56,676 nucleotides of DNA from NCBI GenBank assembly GCA_030653175.1, contig JAURZV010000006.1, positions 1 through 56,676 on the forward strand, read 5' to 3'. Origin of the DNA: Methylobacter sp. (GTDB taxonomy: Bacteria > Pseudomonadota > Gammaproteobacteria > Methylococcales > Methylomonadaceae). This document shows, one piece after another, positions 35,943 through 43,942 of the stretch. Below the pieces are notes generated by a model that was not told the origin of the DNA, searched no databases, and saw only the letters and a program-made list of their open reading frames with translations. Each line of letters starts with the position of its first letter. The stretch's first letter is position 1. The translations under genes were made by a program, and so were the position numbers.

Positions 35943-37313
35943 TTATTTGATAATCTTATAGCACGGCAAATATTTCTTGCCCGGCAATTTCATGCGGTGT
36001 TGCGTAACAAATGAGTCCAGCAAGGAATCCATCAATGCCATGATGTTTTCATCGCCGTGAATTTCAAAATGCCCGTATTGCTCAATGGCGCGTATACCCT
36101 CGTCTTTTACGTTACCCGCCACAATACCGGAAAACGCGCGACGCAAGTTGGCGGCGAGCTGGTGACTTTCCTGGTCTTTATGCAAGGCCAGACTTCTCAT
36201 GTTGTCATGGGTCGGTATAAACGGCTGTTGAAACACATGGTCGACCTTAAGCAACCAGTTGAAATAGTAGGCATCTCCCGTTTCTTTACGAAACTGGCGT
36301 ACCTGCTGAATGCCCGCGTGCATTTCCCGAGCGACCTGCACGGGATTATTAATAATAATTTTGTAACGCTGTTGCGCGGATTTACCCAAGGTGCCGACAA
36401 TGAACCGATCTATTTCCTTGAAGTAATCCTCTGAACTGTTCGGGCCGGAAAATATCAGCGGAAACGGCATGTCTTTATTTTCAGGATGCAACAGGATACC
36501 CAGTATATAAAGTATTTCCTCCGCCGTACCCACGCCGCCGGGAAACACCACAATGCCATGTCCGGTACGGACAAAGGCTTCCAGGCGTTTTTCAATATCC
36601 GGCAGGATCACCAGATCGTTGACAATCGGATTCGGCGATTCGGCGGCAATAATGCCGGGTTCGGTTATCCCTAAATACTGACCGTTTTTTATCCGCTGCT
36701 TCGAGTGACCGATGGTTGCTCCTTTCATCGGGCCTTTCATCGCACCCGGTCCGCAACCGGTGCAAATATCCAGACCGCGCAGCCCCATCTCGTGACCGAC
36801 CGTCTTGCTGTAATCGTATTCCTTGCGGCTGATTGAATGCCCGCCCCAGCACACTACCAGCTTTGGATTAGTCATCGGACGCAGAATGTTGGCATTGCGC
36901 AAGATGTGAAATACGGCGCTGCTGATGCCCTCCGAGGTGTTCAGGTCAAACATCGGATTATTGTTGATCTCGTCACTGACGTAGATAATGTCACGCAGCA
37001 CCGCAAATAAATGCTCATTGATGCCTTTGATCATTTTGCCGTCAACAAAGGCATGGGCGGGGGCAGACTTTACTTCCAGCTTAATTCCGCGCTGCTCTTG
37101 GACTACGCGTATCTCAAAATCGGAATAGCGTTCCAGCAGCTCTTTGCCGTCATCCATCGTGCTGCCGCAATTTAATACAGCAAGCGAGCAATTGCGAAAT
37201 AACCGGTACAACCCGCCCTGACTGGTATCGAGCAGTTTGGTTACTTCGGCCTTGGACAACACATCCAAACGGCCTTCAGGGGTGATGCGTGCATCAACTA
37301 CTTGGTGTTCCAT
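35943..37313 (-). CDS. ppnN: Pyrimidine/purine nucleotide 5'-monophosphate nucleosidase
   Basis: This 456-residue cytosolic enzyme of the YgdH/PpnN family hydrolyses nucleoside monophosphates to base and ribose-5-phosphate; in E. coli it is a (p)ppGpp target. The full-length architecture is present: an N-terminal domain (MEHQVVDARITPEGRLDVLS...), the LOG-type Rossmann core with CTGCGPGAMKGPMKGA and the signature PGGVGTAEEILYILG (about residues 255-270), and the C-terminal YgdH domain. The length is typical for the family (about 454). The start ATG at 37313 has upstream purines. It is transcribed divergently from the small exported protein at 37546. Confidence 0.92.
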   Translation of the reverse strand: MEHQVVDARITPEGRLDVLSKAEVTKLLDTSQGGLYRLFRNCSLAVLNCGSTMDDGKELLERYSDFEIRVVQEQRGIKLEVKSAPAHAFVDGKMIKGINEHLFAVLRDIIYVSDEINNNPMFDLNTSEGISSAVFHILRNANILRPMTNPKLVVCWGGHSISRKEYDYSKTVGHEMGLRGLDICTGCGPGAMKGPMKGATIGHSKQRIKNGQYLGITEPGIIAAESPNPIVNDLVILPDIEKRLEAFVRTGHGIVVFPGGVGTAEEILYILGILLHPENKDMPFPLIFSGPNSSEDYFKEIDRFIVGTLGKSAQQRYKIIINNPVQVAREMHAGIQQVRQFRKETGDAYYFNWLLKVDHVFQQPFIPTHDNMRSLALHKDQESHQLAANLRRAFSGIVAGNVKDEGIRAIEQYGHFEIHGDENIMALMDSLLDSFVTQHRMKLPGKKYLPCYKIIK

Positions 37314-37545
37314 GATGTTCCTGTTAGTTGTAGGTAACCGAGGTTATAAAGATTCATTTGCTCTTTTCAATCAAATTCTCTTCGAGAGGAAAGAAGGTCA
37401 GAATGTCGTTTAATTAGCTCGGTTATCTATATGTCAGCGTGATTACCGGCTGTATTTAGCGGTAAACACAACAGTGTCGATTCATTCGGCATTCAGCGAT
37501 CTACAGATATTCTTTAGCTCGGGTTAACTATCATGGGCTATAAAA

Positions 37546-37923
37546 ATGAATTCGATCACTAAAAAAATGCTGCTCATCGGTTTTGCGCTGCTGCCCTGCG
37601 CCTGTGCCCATTATCCACAGCAATATTCGTATTATCCCGGTAACGCTGCTTATAGCAGCGGATATACCATTATGCACAGAAACTATTATGGCGAAAGACC
37701 GGATCACTATGATAATGGCTATCGTCAAGGTAATGCCTATTTTTCACATCCTCACCGTCGTGATCAATACAGTGTTCAGCCCCGCTGGGGCAATAACCAT
37801 CCAGAACCCCGGCATCAACATGACAGAGGCTATGATCGTCCTTTTAACTACGGAAATAGTCGCCAACATAACGACGACGGCGACAGTCATCGCAATAACT
37901 TCGACCGTAGAAACCGTCATTAA
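37546..37923 (+). CDS. Small exported His/Tyr/Asn/Arg-rich protein
   Basis: The product has 125 residues. A short basic start and hydrophobic core (MNSITKKMLLIGFALLPCACAH) form a signal peptide, with Cys residues that could serve as a lipobox, although LPCAC is not a canonical one. The mature part is low-complexity and hydrophilic, with repeated Tyr, His, Asn and Arg (HRRDQYSVQPRWGNNHPEPR, then RGYDRPFNYGNSRQHNDDGD). No conserved domain is recognised. His richness suggests metal binding or a surface-associated role, but this is speculation. The ORF is supported by the signal peptide and by its clean start between divergent genes. Confidence 0.6.
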   Translation: MNSITKKMLLIGFALLPCACAHYPQQYSYYPGNAAYSSGYTIMHRNYYGERPDHYDNGYRQGNAYFSHPHRRDQYSVQPRWGNNHPEPRHQHDRGYDRPFNYGNSRQHNDDGDSHRNNFDRRNRH

Positions 37924-38190
37924 CTGTTTACCAATCAATAAATGTCCACTTCAAGTTTAGGGCCTTTATCCCTATTGGAAACACTGCCTTCTAAATTATC
38001 AATGGCTATACTGGGAATTAGCCTCTATAATGCAACGCTTAGTAGACAGCACTCCGTACAAACACGAGGCTCCTACTTAAGTTTTGCATGTTATTCAGCA
38101 CTTTTCAGAAATTCCATTCGCTTTTCTCCTTAAAATTGCCCGGCATGATTTGCAATCAAACATTTTCATTGATTTATATAGGTAATTTAT
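37924..38190. promoter_or_regulatory. Long leader of the cold-shock gene
   Basis: There are 267 bp before cspA without a supported gene. Cold-shock genes of this class usually have long structured 5' untranslated regions that control translation. I see AT-rich DNA just before the start (ATATAGGTAATTTAT) with a weak AGG ribosome-binding site, but cannot define the promoter. Confidence 0.4.
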
Positions 38191-38397
38191 ATGGCAACAG
38201 GTACTGTTAAGTGGTTTAACGAGTCCAAAGGTTTTGGTTTTATTTCGCCCAGCGATGGTAGCGCAGACGTGTTTGTACACTTTTCTGCAATCGCAAGCGA
38301 CGGCGGCTACCGCACATTGGCTGAAGGCCAAGCAGTTAAGTACGATGTAGAATCAGGCCCTAAAGGCCCACAAGCATCACAAGTAAGCGCAGCTTAA
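38191..38397 (+). CDS. Cold-shock protein (CspA family)
   Basis: The product has 68 residues and is a single cold-shock domain that binds single-stranded nucleic acid as an RNA chaperone. The RNP1-like KGFGFISP and RNP2-like VFVHFSAI motifs are intact, with the family opening [12 protein letters not shown] and the closing GPQASQVSA. It is followed by a hairpin (38421-38448) and an RRM RNA-binding protein gene in the same direction. Which Csp paralogue it is cannot be decided from sequence alone. Confidence 0.93.
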   Translation: MATGTVKWFNESKGFGFISPSDGSADVFVHFSAIASDGGYRTLAEGQAVKYDVESGPKGPQASQVSAA

Positions 38398-38420
38398 AAC
38401 CGCCTTACTTTCCAATACCC

Positions 38421-38448
38421 AGCCCCGCCTTCTATAGTTCGCGGGGTT
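38421..38448 (+). terminator. Hairpin after the cold-shock gene
   Basis: The stem AGCCCCGC pairs with GCGGGGTT across an 11-12 nt loop, 24 bp after the stop codon. Only a short T-rich stretch follows, so this is a candidate terminator or RNA-stability hairpin rather than a certain one. Confidence 0.5.
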
Positions 38449-38505
38449 GTGGCATAACCGGATCATCCGGCCAATCAACTCACCCCCTAATTTAGGACAT
38501 GTCTT

Positions 38506-38772
38506 TTGAAACGAATTTTTGTAGGAAACTTACCTAGCGAAGCCACTGAAGAAACTGTACAGGCTTTATTTTCTGAATACGGCAAAGTCCGCTCCATTCA
38601 GCTTGTTTCCGATATATTTAGCGGAAAATGCCGGGGCTTCGGCTTTATCGGAATGGAAGGCCACGAAGCAAGAGCCGCGATAGCCGCGCTGGACGGCAAT
38701 CTGTATTGCGGAAAACCTTTAAAAGTTAAATTTGAAGATACGACTGCCGGTAAAAATGGCAGACGCAATTAA
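38506..38772 (+). CDS. RRM-domain RNA-binding protein with a TTG start
   Basis: The product has 88 residues and is a single RNA-recognition motif: RNP2 is IFVGNL (4-9) and RNP1 is CRGFGFIGM (about 43-51). It resembles the small RRM (Rbp-type) proteins of bacteria. The reading frame opens at TTG (38506), with AGGA at 38494-38497 correctly spaced. The nearby ATG at 38499 is in another frame and soon meets a stop, so TTG is the best start. Its neighbour is a cold-shock protein, and both bind RNA. The C-terminal tail is basic (AGKNGRRN). Confidence 0.85.
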   Translation: MKRIFVGNLPSEATEETVQALFSEYGKVRSIQLVSDIFSGKCRGFGFIGMEGHEARAAIAALDGNLYCGKPLKVKFEDTTAGKNGRRN

Positions 38773-39490
38773 AATATTAACAGCTCACGCTCCACTATCC
38801 CCTGATTATTCAACCGCCTTAGTCGCACCACGGCAACAGGGTGTTGTCACAAGCTGATTTTGTCTAAGTTATTCCGTACAACGGGGCGATTTGAATGGAT
38901 TTATACCCTCCACAAAAAAAGACAGCGGCAAAGCGCGTGAATATAGCCGAGCTATCCTGGGCGACCCTGTTTACCGGTCGCCCAGATAGCGGCATTCCTG
39001 CTTCCACTTAAGAACATCAATATCCTGCATTTGCAGGTTTTCTTAAGGCGTAATCCCGACTCTTGTTACAACCTCGCCTCTTTTGCAGGACAATAAATTC
39101 ACCCAGTTGGTTGAATGGTTGAGTCCCGCCATATTTCAATAAATAAAGCTTGACAACAAATTTACGATACAGCCTTTTCCACAAGCGCATTCAATACACA
39201 TTTGTTTCAGCAACCTGGCCGCAAAATCTCACTTCACCCATAAAAAAACATTAATAAAAACAGATTTACTTAAGCTAACCTATTGATAATTAAACTCATG
39301 ATTACACGTAATCGCACACTGACTACAATCTGGCCGATCTAACAAAAAAGCTTAAGAAGTGAATAGTTAGGATGTTTATTTTCAGCTTACCCACAGAGTT
39401 ATCCACAGAAAATGTGGATAACCTTGACCTGTAAAAGAGGTATCTAGTTTAAATGTCAGGGTAATAACACATTCATCATGAAAATATTTA
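38773..39490. other. About 700 bp noncoding region, AT-rich in its right half
   Basis: No ORF is credible here. The left half has mixed composition. From about 39130 the DNA becomes strongly AT-rich and includes a group of DnaA-box matches (listed separately). The stretch separates the plus-strand RRM gene from the minus-strand lipoprotein gene. Confidence 0.55.
39175..39421. promoter_or_regulatory. Cluster of DnaA-box matches in AT-rich DNA
   Basis: Matches to the DnaA box (TTATCCACA): TTTTCCACA at 39175-39183, TTACCCACA (one mismatch) at 39387-39395, a perfect TTATCCACA at 39399-39407, and its perfect inverse TGTGGATAA at 39413-39421. The last two face each other with a 5 bp gap. The DNA between the first box and the group is AT-rich. 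This may be an origin, a DnaA-titration site or a DnaA-regulated promoter. No dnaA, dnaN or gidA gene is nearby, so an oriC call is not secure. Confidence 0.5.
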
Positions 39491-39576
39491 ACCGCAGAGT
39501 CACGCAAAGTTTATCGTTGAGTTTCGCAAAGTTTTCTTGGCGTTACTTTGCGTATAACTTTGCGTGACTCTGCGGT
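39491..39576. repeat. Perfect 21 bp inverted repeat (ACCGCAGAGTCACGC type)
   Basis: Arms at 39491-39511 and 39556-39576 are exact complements, with partial GCAAAGTTT / ACTTTGC matches within the 44 bp loop. This is another interspersed repeat family, unrelated to the REP core. It lies 15 bp from a REP palindrome. Confidence 0.85.
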
Positions 39577-39590
39577 AATAAATTTTTCAA

Positions 39591-39619
39591 CTCGTTCCCA
39601 CGCGCTGCGTGGGAACGAG
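39591..39619. repeat. Single REP palindrome
   Basis: CTCGTTCCCACGCG faces CTGCGTGGGAACGAG. It lies about 40 bp beyond the stop of the minus-strand lipoprotein gene. Confidence 0.85.
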
Positions 39620-39657
39620 ACACCTGGCTACCTGGCTGATTGGGTCTGCCGGCGTCC

Positions 39658-40020
39658 TTATTCCTGCTTGTCATTTACCAAATCGTAAGTGATGTCAGGA
39701 TTAAATCCCATGGGCCAGTAAATAAGCGCAGCAGGTGGCCAAAATATTGAAACGGGACGAAATTTTGTCCTCAATCTACCTTCTTTAACAACCTGACCGC
39801 CTTTTTCCAAGCGGTAAGGAATACCTCCTTCCGGCGGCACACCCGCCGCAGTCCAGAAAAACGGCTTGGTGGTTACCTTGCCACCGGCCTTGATGTCTAC
39901 CGGCTGCGGCCTCTTGTAGACATACAGATCAGTGCCGGACGGCACTTTGAACGTACCTGTCGTGGTACAGCCTGTGACCAAAACCAGTAAAGCCAAAACT
40001 AAACACATTTTTCTTATCAT
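39658..40020 (-). CDS. Small lipoprotein of unknown function
   Basis: The product has 120 residues. A signal peptide with a good lipobox (LALLVLVTGCTTTG) predicts Cys18 lipidation and a periplasmic or outer-membrane location. The mature part contains KPFFWTAAGVPPEGGIPYRLEKGG, part of which reads like a PEGA-type surface fold, and ends with hydrophobic PPAALIYWPMGFNP. The gene follows the APE operon on the same strand with a 26 bp gap to the last ketosynthase, so it may be cotranscribed, although I do not recognise it as a standard APE component. Confidence 0.7.
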   Translation of the reverse strand: MIRKMCLVLALLVLVTGCTTTGTFKVPSGTDLYVYKRPQPVDIKAGGKVTTKPFFWTAAGVPPEGGIPYRLEKGGQVVKEGRLRTKFRPVSIFWPPAALIYWPMGFNPDITYDLVNDKQE

Positions 40021-40046
40021 TGTAGTTCTCCAGGTTGAGTGGGATG

Positions 40047-41276
40047 TTAGCTATCCCAGCGCTTAAAAATCAAAGAGGTATTGATACCCCCAAAAGCAAA
40101 ATTGTTACTCATCACATAGTCGCAATCGAGCTTGCGGATATCCTCTTTAATATAGTCCAGATTGGCGCATTCCGGGTCAATGTTGTCAAGATTGGCCGTG
40201 GCATGAAACCAGCCTTCATTCATCATATTAACCGCCACCCAGGCCTCCAGCGCACCGCAAGCGCCCAGAGTGTGGCCGGTAAAGCTTTTCAGCGCACTGA
40301 TCGGCGTTTTATCGCCGAATATCGCTGCGGTCGCATGGCTTTCGGCGACATCGCCGTGATCGGTTGCCGTGCCATGCGCACTGATGTAACCGATGGCGGA
40401 TGCTTCCAGCTTGGCATCCTGCAAGGCCAAGCGCATCGCAATCTGCATGCAGTCGCTGTTAGGCTGGGTGACATGCAGGCCGTCCGAATTGGTGCCGAAT
40501 CCCACCAATTCGGCATGAATATGAGCGCCGCGCGCCAAGGCATGTTCCAGTTCTTCCAGTATCAAAGTACCTGCGCCTTCGCCGATGACCAAACCATCCC
40601 GGTCACGATCAAACGGCCGGGGACTTTTATCAGGCGTCTCATTACGAAGGCTGGTGGCAAACAAAGTATCGAATACGGCGGACTGGATGGCCGATAGTTC
40701 TTCCGCACCACCGACCACCATCAGTTTTTGCCGGCCGAATTTTATTGCCTCATAACCATAGCCTATACCCTGACTGCCCGATGTACAAGCGCTTGAGGTT
40801 GTGTAAATCCTGCCGTTTATGCCAAAAAAAAGGCTGATATTGACCGCCGCGGTATGGCTCATCATCCTGATGTACGAGGTGGCATTCAAGCCGCCGGTAG
40901 CATGATTAATCAGCATATTGCCGAACTCGGCGATGGCGTCAGGGCTGCCTGATGAACTGCCGTAGGCGATACCCATCTGCCCGCTTTTAAGGCAATTGTC
41001 ATGCAGTAAACCGGCGTCGCTCAATGCCAGCTCGGTTGCATAAGTCGCCATTAAGGCTATGCGTCCCATGCAGCGAATCTGTTTGCGCGAATAATGCTCA
41101 GGCCTGGTGAAATCGGCGGGCGCACCCAAGCGGGTATTCAAGCCTTGATACTTATCCCAGTCCTGCATTGTTTGAATGCCGGTAGACTTGTTTTTAAGGC
41201 GCTCGGCAACTTGCCGCCAATCGTTGCCTATCGGCGAAATCCCGGCCATGCCGGTCACTACCACGCGTTTTAACAT
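40047..41276 (-). CDS. Beta-ketoacyl-ACP synthase (KS) of the aryl-polyene operon
   Basis: This KAS-II type condensing enzyme has about 409 residues. The true start is the ATG at 41276 (MLKRVVVTGMAGISPIG), which overlaps the ketoreductase stop by 7 nt; a longer frame upstream is not coding. The catalytic triad is complete: Cys in SSACTSGSQG, His in SAHGTATDHGD and His in FTGHTLGACGALE. It extends the polyene chain or primes it with the aryl starter. In APE clusters two or three KS proteins (ApeO, ApeR and a chain-length factor) act together. I cannot say with certainty which this is, though last in the operon behind the ketoreductase suggests ApeR. Confidence 0.88.
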   Translation of the reverse strand: MLKRVVVTGMAGISPIGNDWRQVAERLKNKSTGIQTMQDWDKYQGLNTRLGAPADFTRPEHYSRKQIRCMGRIALMATYATELALSDAGLLHDNCLKSGQMGIAYGSSSGSPDAIAEFGNMLINHATGGLNATSYIRMMSHTAAVNISLFFGINGRIYTTSSACTSGSQGIGYGYEAIKFGRQKLMVVGGAEELSAIQSAVFDTLFATSLRNETPDKSPRPFDRDRDGLVIGEGAGTLILEELEHALARGAHIHAELVGFGTNSDGLHVTQPNSDCMQIAMRLALQDAKLEASAIGYISAHGTATDHGDVAESHATAAIFGDKTPISALKSFTGHTLGACGALEAWVAVNMMNEGWFHATANLDNIDPECANLDYIKEDIRKLDCDYVMSNNFAFGGINTSLIFKRWDS

Positions 41277-41995
41277 AAGCCACCATTGACTGAAATAACC
41301 TGCCGGGTAACGTAGGCGGCATCCTCGGACATTAAAAAAGCCACGACAGCCGCAACTTCTTTGGGGCTGCCTACTCTGCGCGCCGGAATCATTTTTTTGA
41401 TTTCCTCCAGCGGCAATTCGCTGACCATCTCCGTATCGATAAGGCCCGGCGCCACGCAATTGACGGTAATATCGCGCTTTGCCAGTTCCAAAGCAAGCGC
41501 TTTGGTCGCACCGATAATACCGGCTTTTGCCGCACTGTAATTGACCTGGCCGCGGTTGCCCATCAAGCCGGAAACCGAAGATAAAGTGACGATGCGCCCA
41601 GGCTTTCGCCGTCTGACCATCGGCATCACCACCGGCTGCAAGACATTGTAAAAACCGTCGAGATTGCTGTGAATCACGCTGTCCCACTGTTCGCCGGTCA
41701 GCGACGGAAAGGCATTATCGGCAGTGATGCCGGCATTACACACCACACCGTAATAAGCGCCGTGACTTTCAATATCCTGATTGATTTGTTCGCTGCATTG
41801 CGTGCGGTCGGCAATGTCGAATTGTAAAATCCGGGCTTGACGGCCCAGCTGCTCGATTTCAGCTTTGACCGCCTCGGCCTGCACCCGCCGGCTGCGGCAA
41901 TGGATGACCAAATCAAAGCCCTGTTTAGCCAGATATAACGCAATCGCTTTACCTATGCCCCGACTGGAGCCGGTCACTAAAACAGTTTTATTCAT
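41270..41995 (-). CDS. 3-oxoacyl-ACP reductase (FabG-like, ApeQ-type)
   Basis: This 241-residue SDR enzyme reduces the 3-keto group of each elongation cycle with NADPH. The TGSSRGIGKAIA cofactor loop, NAG motif (CNAGITADN), and catalytic Ser in LSSVSGLMGN with YSAAKAG (Tyr and Lys) are all present. The C-terminus (VISVNGGLC) is typical. It overlaps the downstream KS. The upstream dehydratase gene is separated by a REP pair (42027-42226), whereas most other gene pairs of the operon overlap. Confidence 0.9.
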   Translation of the reverse strand: MNKTVLVTGSSRGIGKAIALYLAKQGFDLVIHCRSRRVQAEAVKAEIEQLGRQARILQFDIADRTQCSEQINQDIESHGAYYGVVCNAGITADNAFPSLTGEQWDSVIHSNLDGFYNVLQPVVMPMVRRRKPGRIVTLSSVSGLMGNRGQVNYSAAKAGIIGATKALALELAKRDITVNCVAPGLIDTEMVSELPLEEIKKMIPARRVGSPKEVAAVVAFLMSEDAAYVTRQVISVNGGLC

Positions 41996-42026
41996 ATTGT
42001 GCTCATGTGTTGTTTCTTAAATTCAA

Positions 42027-42226
42027 CTCGTTCCCACGCGCTGCGTGGGAATGCATCCCAGGCGCGCTGCGCCGCAATTCACCAGAGCTGTCTCGCCCCG
42101 CGAATGTAACCAGTCAATATTGCGCCAAAACAGCATCAACCTTGCGTTATTCATACATCCTTTTACGCGGTGATTATCGGCGCAGCGCGCCTTAAACTGC
42201 ATTCCCACGCAGCGCGTGGGAACGAG
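42027..42226. repeat. REP/BIME pair between the ketoreductase and dehydratase genes
   Basis: Left unit CTCGTTCCCACGCGCTGCG and right unit CGCAGCGCGTGGGAACGAG enclose about 160 bp, with inner GC-rich arms (AGGCGCGCTGCGCCGC and its counterpart). The flanks next to the two genes show a weak similarity (ACAATAT preceded by ACA-AG), as if a short gene-junction sequence had been duplicated and then decayed. Confidence 0.8.
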
Positions 42227-42230
42227 ATAT

Positions 42231-42662
42231 TTATATTGTACTTGTTAGTATGTTTAACGGAGGTTGATAAACATTGAGATTGGCCGCAACGTCCACACCT
42301 TCCCCCTGAATTCGGCACTCAAAAACCCCCAAGCCGTCATCCTGCATGATTTTATTTACCCGTATCGTCAGCGTTGTGCCGACCTTAAATGCAGCAGCAT
42401 TACTGCTATAACGCCGGGTTCCGAGCAGAAAACCCATTCGTATCGGCTCATTGGCTTGTCTTGCCTTCACGCCGACATACGCGGCTATCGCTTGAGCCAT
42501 GTATTCAATACCGGCCCAGGCTGGAACGGTTTGATCATCGCCCAACAAGCCATCGCCGCGCACCACAAGTTCGGCAGTCAAGCCCTGATCGTCACAGTCG
42601 ATAATACGATCCAGCAGCACCATGACGCCGGTATGCGGAATCAGGTCGGCAACATCGTTCAT
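42231..42662 (-). CDS. 3-hydroxyacyl-ACP dehydratase (ApeP-type hot-dog)
   Basis: This 143-residue single hot-dog domain protein belongs to the group annotated as beta-hydroxydecanoyl/3-hydroxyacyl-ACP dehydratases of pigment clusters. Conserved features are LIPHTGVMVLLDRI with the catalytic-site His, WAGIEYMAQAIAAYVG, and GFLLGTRRY. It introduces the trans double bonds of the polyene. Its start overlaps the KS stop upstream by 4 nt (ATGA), and its stop lies 4 bp from a REP pair. Confidence 0.85.
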   Translation of the reverse strand: MNDVADLIPHTGVMVLLDRIIDCDDQGLTAELVVRGDGLLGDDQTVPAWAGIEYMAQAIAAYVGVKARQANEPIRMGFLLGTRRYSSNAAAFKVGTTLTIRVNKIMQDDGLGVFECRIQGEGVDVAANLNVYQPPLNILTSTI

Positions 42663-43942
42663 GCCCGCTCCACCACAATAGACAAGTTATTGCCGCCAAA
42701 GGCAAACGAGTTGCTTTGACAGATATTGATTCTACGCCCCAACGTCCCGCCTTTTTTCACCAGATTTAACGCAGACAGTGCCGTATCCGGCTCATCATCG
42801 TTGATATTGGGAATCAACGCGCCTTGTTCATCGTCATTAGTCAGCAGCAACCAACAAAATGCCAATTCCAATGCGGCGGCAGCGCCCAGGGTATGCCCGG
42901 TCATGCCCTTGCTGGAACTCGCCGCCACCTTTGATCCGAACAAGGCATTGACGGCTTTACTTTCCATCGCATCGTTCAATACCGTAGCCGTGCCGTGCAG
43001 ATTCAGGTAATCGATCTGTGCCGGTGTTTTACCCGCGTCATCCAGCGCATTCCGCATGGCCTTAATCACATCGGTTGCATCAGGATCGGGTGCTGCAAAA
43101 TGATAGGCATCGCTGGTTGCGCCTATGCCTTGCAATATGACCGGACCGGGCTCCGTACTCAATACAAAAAGACTGACCGCTTCGCCGATATTGATGCCGT
43201 CACGGTGCACACCGAACGGCTTGCACAAGCCGGTGCTGATCGATTCCAGCGCTGTGAAACCATTAACGGTCAAGCCGCATAAGCTGTCTGCTCCGCCCAC
43301 GATGACCGCATCGCAAAAGCCCTGCCTGATTAACCGCCGCGCCGACGCAAACGCCTTGCCGCTGGAAGAACAGGCCGTAGAAATCGTGTAGGCCGGGCCT
43401 TGAATACCCAGAAAATCAGCCAAAAAATCCGCACCGGCACCCATCTGTTGCTGCTTGTAATGAAACTGATCCGGTAATACGCCGTGATCCGCCCAATAAT
43501 CCAACGCAAGCTCGGTATTGCGCACCCCCGAAGTGCTGGTACCCAGCACAATGCCGATTCGATCGGCGCCGAACCGGGCCATCATGTCAGTCACAGTCGG
43601 TTCGATCTGGATTAATGCCGCCAGCAACAGGCGATTATTTCGACAGTTGTAAATCCCCCCCTTACCCCCCTTTTTCAAAGGGGGGAGATTACCGCTGGGT
43701 AAAAATGAAGAGTCCGTCCTGTTAAAGGAGGAAGATTGCTCACTCTCTTCCTTCTTTGAAAAAGGGGGGCCGAGGGGGATTTCCGGCAGATCAGTAGCAA
43801 CAGCGCCGACAATGCAGCGAGTCCCGAACTCATCGCTTGCTGATAATCCCGACCGGTCGCCGGCCAGCAAGCGCTTTAATATCTCGGCTTTGCTATTGCC
43901 GACCGCACACAACAGGCCTAAATCATTCAGGTATAAGGTCAT
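42659..43942 (-). CDS. Beta-ketoacyl-ACP synthase with an in-frame repeat-encoded insert (ApeO-like)
   Basis: The product has 427 residues. The catalytic Cys (TISTACSSSGKAF), His (LHGTATVLND) and His (GMTGHTLGAAAALE) are intact. About 45 residues at 52-97 do not belong to the family. They are encoded by a palindromic G/C-tract repeat (43651-43784) and begin EIPLGPPFSKKEES and end PPLKKGGKGG. Removing them joins ATDLPEIP to NCRNNRLLLAALIQI, giving a normal-length KS of about 380 residues. The insert falls in the N-terminal part before the active site, probably in a surface loop. It overlaps the DUF3261 gene upstream by 20 nt. Confidence 0.87.
   Translation of the reverse strand: MTLYLNDLGLLCAVGNSKAEILKRLLAGDRSGLSASDEFGTRCIVGAVATDLPEIPLGPPFSKKEESEQSSSFNRTDSSFLPSGNLPPLKKGGKGGIYNCRNNRLLLAALIQIEPTVTDMMARFGADRIGIVLGTSTSGVRNTELALDYWADHGVLPDQFHYKQQQMGAGADFLADFLGIQGPAYTISTACSSSGKAFASARRLIRQGFCDAVIVGGADSLCGLTVNGFTALESISTGLCKPFGVHRDGINIGEAVSLFVLSTEPGPVILQGIGATSDAYHFAAPDPDATDVIKAMRNALDDAGKTPAQIDYLNLHGTATVLNDAMESKAVNALFGSKVAASSSKGMTGHTLGAAAALELAFCWLLLTNDDEQGALIPNINDDEPDTALSALNLVKKGGTLGRRINICQSNSFAFGGNNLSIVVERA
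43651..43784. repeat. 134 bp palindromic repeat inserted in frame in a ketosynthase gene
   Basis: The left arm AAATCCCCCCCTTACCCCCC continues TTTTTCAAAG. The right arm CTTTGAAAAAGGGGGG continues CCGAGGGGGATTTCC. Together they form a roughly 30 bp imperfect inverted repeat. The centre has a conserved segment with GGAGGAAGATT. The same family occurs at 54919-55061 in the acyl-ligase gene, in the same orientation and frame. Confidence 0.9.

Noticed and set aside
37744-37938. Antisense ORF over the His/Tyr-rich protein
   Set aside because: Its low-complexity Val/Thr/Met composition is the complement of the repetitive gene. The plus-strand frame has the signal peptide.
39175-39421. Calling the DnaA-box cluster oriC outright
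   Set aside because: No dnaA, dnaN, gyrB, gidA or rpmH gene is nearby and GC-skew was not available.
41277-41687. Open frame upstream of the ketosynthase start, making a 546-residue protein
   Set aside because: The extra 137 codons are antisense-frame readings of the ketoreductase gene with unnatural composition. The family start MLKRVVVTGMAG is at 41276.
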